A stretch of 64,000 nt of DNA. It comes from Flavobacterium sp. 83 (GTDB lineage Bacteria; Bacteroidota; Bacteroidia; Flavobacteriales; Flavobacteriaceae). The stretch spans positions 2,666,001 to 2,730,000 of the forward strand of contig NZ_JQMS01000001.1 of assembly GCF_000744835.1 (NCBI RefSeq), in the 5' to 3' direction. Both the position numbers and the translations under genes were made by a program. The notes beneath the pieces are model-generated. The model saw only the letters and a program-made list of their open reading frames with translations. It was not told where the DNA came from and ran no database searches. This document shows, in pieces, positions 59,164 through 64,000 of this stretch; position 1 is the stretch's first letter; the number at the start of each line of letters is the position of its first letter.

Positions 59164-59733
59164 CTATTTTTTATAATCCAATTCTATTAGCAACGCAACT
59201 ATATTCTCTATTGATAAAATATAATCAGCTTCAATAGTATCAATTGCTGACTGTGGCATATAAGGAGATTCTGCTGTTTTTGGATCTTGAATAATGGCCA
59301 AACCACCGCATTCTTTTATTCTTGTTATCCCTACAGTCCCATCATTATTAGATCCTGTAAGCACAATTCCAATTAATTTGTTCCTATAAGCCTCAGTAGC
59401 TGATTCAAACAATACATCAATTGATGGTCTTGCAAAATTTACGCGCTCGTCTATGGTAATTGAAAAAGTTTTATCCTTTTCAATGAGTAAATGATAATTA
59501 GGCGGAGCAATATAAATTGTTCCTTTTTCTATTTTCTCTTTTTCATCAGCTTCCTTAATATGAAGATTACTTTTCTCGTTTAAAAGTTGTATCCATTGAT
59601 TTTCAGAATGCGCTCCTACATGTTGTACGATGATAATTGGTATTTTAAAATCAATCGGCAATGCTGAGGATATGATTTTTAATACATTCATACCTCCTGA
59701 AGAAACTCCTATAACAATTGCTTCATAATGCAT
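59164..59733 (-). CDS. Free-standing CheB-type protein-glutamate methylesterase
   Basis: The protein has 189 residues, catalytic domain only, without the usual receiver. The triad is visible: Ser in VIGVSSGGMNVL (about 12), His in IIVQHVGAH (about 38), Asp in LTGSNNDGTVGI (about 130), with YIAPPNYHLLIE in between. The start follows the cheR-like stop codon with no gap. With no chemoreceptor gene in the window, its substrate may be a sensor kinase. Confidence 0.9.
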   Translation of the reverse strand: MHYEAIVIGVSSGGMNVLKIISSALPIDFKIPIIIVQHVGAHSENQWIQLLNEKSNLHIKEADEKEKIEKGTIYIAPPNYHLLIEKDKTFSITIDERVNFARPSIDVLFESATEAYRNKLIGIVLTGSNNDGTVGITRIKECGGLAIIQDPKTAESPYMPQSAIDTIEADYILSIENIVALLIELDYKK

Positions 59734-60558
59734 TTAATATTTCTTTTTAAATATTCGTTGCTTTGCATCCAACTCAATATACTCCTCATATAAATCAGAA
59801 AAGCGCAAACTTTCTTTTGATCCTAGGCATAAAACACCACCATTAATAAGGCTATTATAAAAAAGAGATTGGACTTTATTTTGTAAATTTTTATCAAAAT
59901 AAATCAATACATTTCTGCATAATATCAAGTTTACTTCTGCAAAAACACTATCGGTTACCAAATTATGATTGGCCCAAACAATATTTTTTTTCAAGGATTG
60001 ATTCATAATCACGTTATCATAATTGGAAGTGTAATAACTTGAAAAAGATTCTTTTCCTCCTGCTAATTGATAATTAGTAGTGTATTCTTTTATCATTTTG
60101 TTCGAAAAAATACCTTCTTTTGCTTGATTCAACGCTAGTTGGTTAAAGTCAGTTGCATAAATGGTAGTCCTATCATACAAGCCTTCTTCCTGCAAAAGGA
60201 TTGCCATCGAATAAGCCTCTTCACCAGTAGCGCAGCCAGCATGCCATATTTTTATAAAGGGATACGTTTTTAAAATGGGGATAACATTTTCTCTTAAAGA
60301 CCTATAAAATATGGGGTCACGGAACATTTCTGTTACTGTGATTGATAAATCCTGTAAAAATTCGGAAGCAAATGTTTCATCATTTAAAACCTTAGATTGT
60401 ATTTGAGAAACATCTTCGAATCCAGAAATTGCCATTCGGTTCATAATCCTACGTCGGATATGAGCTTGAGAATACTGTCTGAAATCGTAACCATGTTTTC
60501 TATAAATAGCTTCTAATAGCAATGAAATTTCTAGATCCGATGTGTCTTTGTACCGCAT
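59734..60558 (-). CDS. Free-standing CheR-type protein-glutamate methyltransferase
   Basis: The protein has 274 residues: an N-terminal helical domain (about 10-75, HIRRRIMNRMAISGFEDV), then the AdoMet-binding domain with IWHAGCATGEEAYSMAIL (about 103-120), ATDFNQLALNQAKEGIF and LCRNVLIYFDKNLQ (about 214-227), ending KESLRFSD. It lacks TPR or PAS fusions. It pairs with the CheB-like gene directly downstream. Confidence 0.9.
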   Translation of the reverse strand: MRYKDTSDLEISLLLEAIYRKHGYDFRQYSQAHIRRRIMNRMAISGFEDVSQIQSKVLNDETFASEFLQDLSITVTEMFRDPIFYRSLRENVIPILKTYPFIKIWHAGCATGEEAYSMAILLQEEGLYDRTTIYATDFNQLALNQAKEGIFSNKMIKEYTTNYQLAGGKESFSSYYTSNYDNVIMNQSLKKNIVWANHNLVTDSVFAEVNLILCRNVLIYFDKNLQNKVQSLFYNSLINGGVLCLGSKESLRFSDLYEEYIELDAKQRIFKKKY

Positions 60559-60570
60559 TTGTATAGAATA

Positions 60571-60596
60571 AATTTGGTTATAATTTCAACCAAATT
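60571..60596. repeat. Intercistronic 9-bp hairpin
   Basis: AATTTGGTT/AACCAAATT with an 8-nt loop lie between the REC and CheR-like genes. There is no T tract; it could adjust mRNA stability or operon polarity. Confidence 0.4.
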
Positions 60597-60652
60597 GGAA
60601 TAATTAATAGGTTTATTAATGAACTTAGGGAAATCTAATCTAGAAAAACAGA

Positions 60653-61087
60653 TTACATTCTATCCATGTACCAACTTAGTTCTTTTTCCATTTTTTGATA
60701 TTTAAAAATGGTCGTAATAATCTTTTGTAAGCGAACAAATGCAGTTTCACTTTTTACAACATAATCAAATGCTTTGTGATGCATACAGTTTATTGCTACC
60801 TCAATTTTATCTTGAGAAGACAACATTACAACAGGGATGTTAACATTGAAATTTTTTATTTTGTCCAAAGTTTCCAGTCCGTTCATAGCATTTTCTACAA
60901 TACCATCCAGTTGGTAATCTAAAATCACGACATCAGGTGCATTGGATAAGTTTTCAACACACAGTTCCCCTGTAGGATAGGTTTCAATAGTAAAATCGGC
61001 ATTTTCCAGAAATTCAATTTCTAAAGATTTTAAAAATAATGCATCATCATCTACTAAGAATATTTTTATTTTAGTGTCGTTTTCCAA
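60653..61087 (-). CDS. Single-domain response regulator
   Basis: The protein has 144 residues. The receiver fold is complete: acidic pair FLVDDDALFL (about 11-14), phospho-Asp in VVILDYQLDG (about 57), Ser in VMLSSQDK and Lys in FDYVVKSETAF. After the receiver only a short helix remains (FKYQKMEKELSWYMDRM), so there is no DNA-binding output. It starts two bases after the large hybrid-kinase gene and probably shuttles phosphate within the cluster. Confidence 0.9.
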   Translation of the reverse strand: MENDTKIKIFLVDDDALFLKSLEIEFLENADFTIETYPTGELCVENLSNAPDVVILDYQLDGIVENAMNGLETLDKIKNFNVNIPVVMLSSQDKIEVAINCMHHKAFDYVVKSETAFVRLQKIITTIFKYQKMEKELSWYMDRM

Positions 61088-61089
61088 AA

Positions 61090-64000
61090 TTATGTATTTT
61101 TTATAAGGTTAAATTCTTCTTCTAGTTCATTGCAGGCTTGCAAACAAATTTCTTCAAGTTGTCTTACTAAGTCGTGTATGTCATCTTTTTGCTCTTTTGC
61201 TATTGCATATTCCTGAATTTTTTTTGCCATGTTTTCAAAATCAGGATGGATACCCATTATTGAAAATGAAGGAATCATTTTATGCACAGTTGAGCTTAAC
61301 AATGGCCAATCTTCATCCGCTAAACTTTGCTTTAGGGAGTTGATTAAAGATGGTGTTTGTTTTAAATAAAGTGAAATCATCTCCATCATTAATATTGGAT
61401 TCGATTTTGTTCGTTGATTTAAATAAACCAAGTCAATACACTTTATTTTTTTTTCAGAACCATTTTTCAGCCCAATATTTTCATTAAGCTTTATACTAAG
61501 TTGCTCCAATTTTGGTTTTTTTAGTATTCCAACTATTTTACTGTACAGCACTCTTTCGTCAACAGGTTTTGCAATATAATCATTCATTCCTACGGATTTG
61601 CATTTAGCTAAGTCTACTGTAGTAACATCAGCAGTCAATGCAATAATGGGAATTTTTGAATTCATCGTGTTACGAATATATTCTGTGGCTTCAAATCCAT
61701 TCATTACGGGCATTTGCAAATCCATCAGTATAATATCATACTTTTTAGCTTTTAATTTTTCGATTGCTATTTGACCGTTTTCGGCAATATCTCTATCAAA
61801 TCCAAAATCATCCAAGAGTGTTTTCATTAATAATTGATTGAGTGCAATATCTTCAACTACCAATACTTTTATATCTTTTATTTCAGAATCCAATTCTAAA
61901 ATTTCATTTTCTAATTGAGCATCTGCATTTGTTTTTTGAAAAGGTAATGTAAAGCTAAATGTCGTTCCAACGTCAATTGTGCTTTTCACACGAATTTTGC
62001 CGCCTTGTGGTTCAACTAATTGTTTCACTATAGCTAGTCCTAGTCCAGTACCTCCGTATAATCTGGAAGTTCCGCTTGTTGCCTGTTGAAAATTTTCGAA
62101 TATACTATCTATTTTTGCCTTGGGAATACCAATTCCAGTATCTGTAACGGCAAATTCAAGAATTACTTTTTCATGATCTTCATGGAGCATATGAACTCCT
62201 ACGGTAATAGTTCCATTATTAGTAAATTTCACTGCATTACTCACTAAATTTAAAATTATTTGGTGCAATCGAACTGGATCTCCCACCAAAACAGCAGGAA
62301 TTTTGTTGTCATATTCCTTTATTAATTTTAAATTTTTTTCTTGGATTTTAGTTTCAAATAAATGGAGCATTGAAGATATGGAAGCCTTCATTTTAAAAGG
62401 AGTTTTTTCAAAAACCATTTTACCTGCATCTACTTTTGCTAAATCAAGGATGTCATTTATGAGTACGATTAATGCATCACCGCTCATTTTTATAGCGGTT
62501 AAATATTCTTTTTGTTTAGCAGATAATTCTGTTTTTAAAACCACTTTCGTAAACCCGATAATAGCATTCATCGGTGTGCGAATTTCATGACTCATGTTGG
62601 ACAAAAACTGTTGTTTTGCCTTCACTGCGTCTTTTGCTATAATTGTTGCATTTTCAGCATTAAGTTTTGCTTCTTCTGCAATTTCGGTTGCTAACTCAGC
62701 AAAAAGTCTGGCTTCGATAGATTCTTTTTCAATTCTTTTTTGATCCGTGATATCTCTTGCTACGACAACAACTCCTAGAACTTCGCCCTCTTCATTTTTG
62801 TAAACGGAACCATTTAGCAGTACATCAGTTAATCTATGATCTTTTATGGTCAATGGATAATCAGCGATAAAACCTTTATCAAAAACTTCCCGATATGCTT
62901 TTCGAGCCTCTTTTGGTTCAGTAAAATAATCAAAGAAATCTGAACCAATTAATTTTTCACGTAAAATTCCTGTCACTCTTACAGATGCCTCGTTTGTATC
63001 CGTTATTTTTCCTTTTGGACTAATCGTAAACAAAGGGTCACGGCTTGCTTCAATTAAACTTAAAGAATATTGAGAGGCTAATTTTAAAGAATTACTAAAA
63101 ACTTCTAATTCTTTGTTTTCAATTTTTCGTTTTTCTTTTTCTTTGTTTTGAAAAATAAGTTCTTCATTGGCAATCAGTAATTCTGCCGCTCGTTTTTCCT
63201 TTTCATCGTTTTGAAAACGAAGTTCTTTGTTAGCAATTATTAACTCGTCTGCACGTTTTTCTTTTTCATCATTTTGGTATGCTAATTCTTTATTGGCAAT
63301 AACCAATTCGTCTGCACGCTTTTCTTTTTCGTCATTTTGGTATGCTAATTCTTTATTGGCAATAACCAATTCGTCTGCACGTTTTTCTTTTTCGTCATTT
63401 TGGTATGCTAATTCTTTATTGGCAATAACCAATTCGTCTGCACGTTTTTCTTTTTCATCATTTTGGTACGCTAATTCTTTATTGGCAATAACCAATTCGT
63501 CTGCACGTTTTTCTTTTTCATCATTTTGGTACGCTAATTCTTTATTAGCAATAACCAATTCGTCTGCACGTTTTTCTTTTTCATTATTTTGATAAGCCAA
63601 TTCTTTGTTGGCAGTACGTAATTCAGTTGCCCATTTTTGTTCTGCAATATCTCGGGCTACAATTACAACTCCTAACACATTCCCTCTGTCATCTTTATAA
63701 ACGGAACCATTGAATAATACATCAGTCAATTTACCCTCTTTATGACGAAGTGTAAGCGGAGAATCAGCAACTGAACCTTTAGCAAAAACTTCTTGATACA
63801 CTTCACGAGCTTTTTGTGGTTCAGTAAAATAATCAAAGAAATCAGATCCAATTAACTTTTTACGTTCTATTCCAGTAATATTCACCGTAGCTTGATTCAT
63901 ATCAGTTATTTTACCACTAATATTTATAGTAACCAAAGGATCTAAACTTGCTTCAATTAAACTAAGGGAATATTTAGATGATAATTTTTGAGCAGTCACA
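61090..64000 (-). CDS. PAS-coiled coil-PAS hybrid histidine kinase with REC and HPt (5' end outside window)
   Basis: About 969 residues are visible. The first visible codons run straight into a PAS domain without a signal or linker, so the start is probably beyond the window; the GTG at 63999 is not convincing. Visible order: PAS (about 8-120), about eight coiled-coil units (120-296), PAS (about 308-420), HisKA (His about 472, SNMSHEIRTPMNAI), HATPase (about 585-695, GGTGLGLAI), REC (about 710-825, IILMDLQMPVMNG) and HPt (about 850-960, STVHKMIPSFSIMG). It is very close to the protein at 53055-55487 but adds the coiled coil and a second PAS. Confidence 0.9.
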   Translation of the reverse strand, partial: VTAQKLSSKYSLSLIEASLDPLVTINISGKITDMNQATVNITGIERKKLIGSDFFDYFTEPQKAREVYQEVFAKGSVADSPLTLRHKEGKLTDVLFNGSVYKDDRGNVLGVVIVARDIAEQKWATELRTANKELAYQNNEKEKRADELVIANKELAYQNDEKEKRADELVIANKELAYQNDEKEKRADELVIANKELAYQNDEKEKRADELVIANKELAYQNDEKEKRADELVIANKELAYQNDEKEKRADELIIANKELRFQNDEKEKRAAELLIANEELIFQNKEKEKRKIENKELEVFSNSLKLASQYSLSLIEASRDPLFTISPKGKITDTNEASVRVTGILREKLIGSDFFDYFTEPKEARKAYREVFDKGFIADYPLTIKDHRLTDVLLNGSVYKNEEGEVLGVVVVARDITDQKRIEKESIEARLFAELATEIAEEAKLNAENATIIAKDAVKAKQQFLSNMSHEIRTPMNAIIGFTKVVLKTELSAKQKEYLTAIKMSGDALIVLINDILDLAKVDAGKMVFEKTPFKMKASISSMLHLFETKIQEKNLKLIKEYDNKIPAVLVGDPVRLHQIILNLVSNAVKFTNNGTITVGVHMLHEDHEKVILEFAVTDTGIGIPKAKIDSIFENFQQATSGTSRLYGGTGLGLAIVKQLVEPQGGKIRVKSTIDVGTTFSFTLPFQKTNADAQLENEILELDSEIKDIKVLVVEDIALNQLLMKTLLDDFGFDRDIAENGQIAIEKLKAKKYDIILMDLQMPVMNGFEATEYIRNTMNSKIPIIALTADVTTVDLAKCKSVGMNDYIAKPVDERVLYSKIVGILKKPKLEQLSIKLNENIGLKNGSEKKIKCIDLVYLNQRTKSNPILMMEMISLYLKQTPSLINSLKQSLADEDWPLLSSTVHKMIPSFSIMGIHPDFENMAKKIQEYAIAKEQKDDIHDLVRQLEEICLQACNELEEEFNLIKNT
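63120..63640 (-). repeat. About eight 63-bp tandem repeats (coding)
   Basis: Five consecutive units encode EKEKRADELVIANKELAYQN and are almost identical in DNA. Flanking units are more diverged (RADELIIANKELRFQN, RAAELLIANEELIFQN, and a partial KIENKEL). This homogeneity points to recent amplification. Confidence 0.92.

Noticed and set aside
63227..63592. A repetitive 121-codon plus-strand frame, and the repeats as a possible CRISPR array
   Set aside because: The units are contiguous 63-bp coding repeats without spacers, and the coiled-coil protein on the minus strand explains them fully.
1..64000. tRNA or rRNA genes
   Set aside because: I saw no cloverleaf with a conserved T-arm, nor any rRNA-like GC-rich stretch. 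A tRNAscan-SE and Rfam run would settle this.

Overview
The window comes from a low-GC Bacteroidota chromosome, almost certainly a Flavobacterium-type flavobacterium. The support is the fused CcsB-CcsA cytochrome c factor, the men genes arranged with a CvfB-like S1 protein, DUF2853 and UPF0173 neighbours, TonB/TPR outer-membrane genes, the lack of Shine-Dalgarno sequences, and promoters with the Bacteroidota -7 box TAnnTTTG. I saw no rRNA, tRNA, CRISPR array, insertion sequence or prophage.

Layout. 1-3.6 kb: the start of a DUF2520-type protein and ccsBA. 3.7-10.8 kb: an ECF sigma factor and its RskA-like anti-sigma factor, divergent from a DUF4331 pair, a TPR lipoprotein, a TonB receptor with a histidine-rich plug, and a glutathione peroxidase-like lipoprotein. 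10.9-21.7 kb: housekeeping genes with most of the menaquinone pathway (menD, menB, menA, menC) and three dispersed palindromic repeats. 21.7-23.8 kb: AI-2E permease, DinB-like and NTF2-like genes. 24-48.6 kb: an almost wholly minus-strand block of stress and envelope genes (OmpA, ice-binding/Ig lipoprotein, YtxH, lmo0937-like and holin-like membrane proteins, CsbD, iron-permease-like protein, DUF4382, PA2169-type four-helix protein, Dps, truncated DUF892, YXWGXW-type lipoprotein, DUF6600 protein) with two complete MlaE-MlaF-MlaD-type operons. It is interrupted by a gpmA/fbaB/alkene reductase trio. 48.7-64 kb: a minus-strand signalling cluster of giant hybrid histidine kinases with free-standing CheB, CheR and REC proteins.

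The main discovery candidate is an apparent regulon inside the 28-48.6 kb block. Ten promoters carry the same upstream element: TGWGAATATTGTAA, then a second half-site like GTTATATAAC 21 bp further on. In all ten, exactly 21 bp separates the element from a -7-type box. The genes served are those that RpoS-type general stress responses control elsewhere (Dps, CsbD, PA2169-like, DUF892) plus envelope proteins and several tiny membrane proteins. Bacteroidota have no RpoS, so this looks like an activator-driven stress regulon. The neighbouring kinase cluster has no DNA-binding output of its own and is a plausible but unproven sensor.

Other notable items are 21-residue coiled-coil repeats (63 bp in DNA) shared by three signalling genes, including a kinase-like protein with an H-box but no ATPase; a DUF4331 domain split over two genes; small unannotated proteins of 48, 39 and 50 residues; and several large inverted repeats, two of which share a sequence family.
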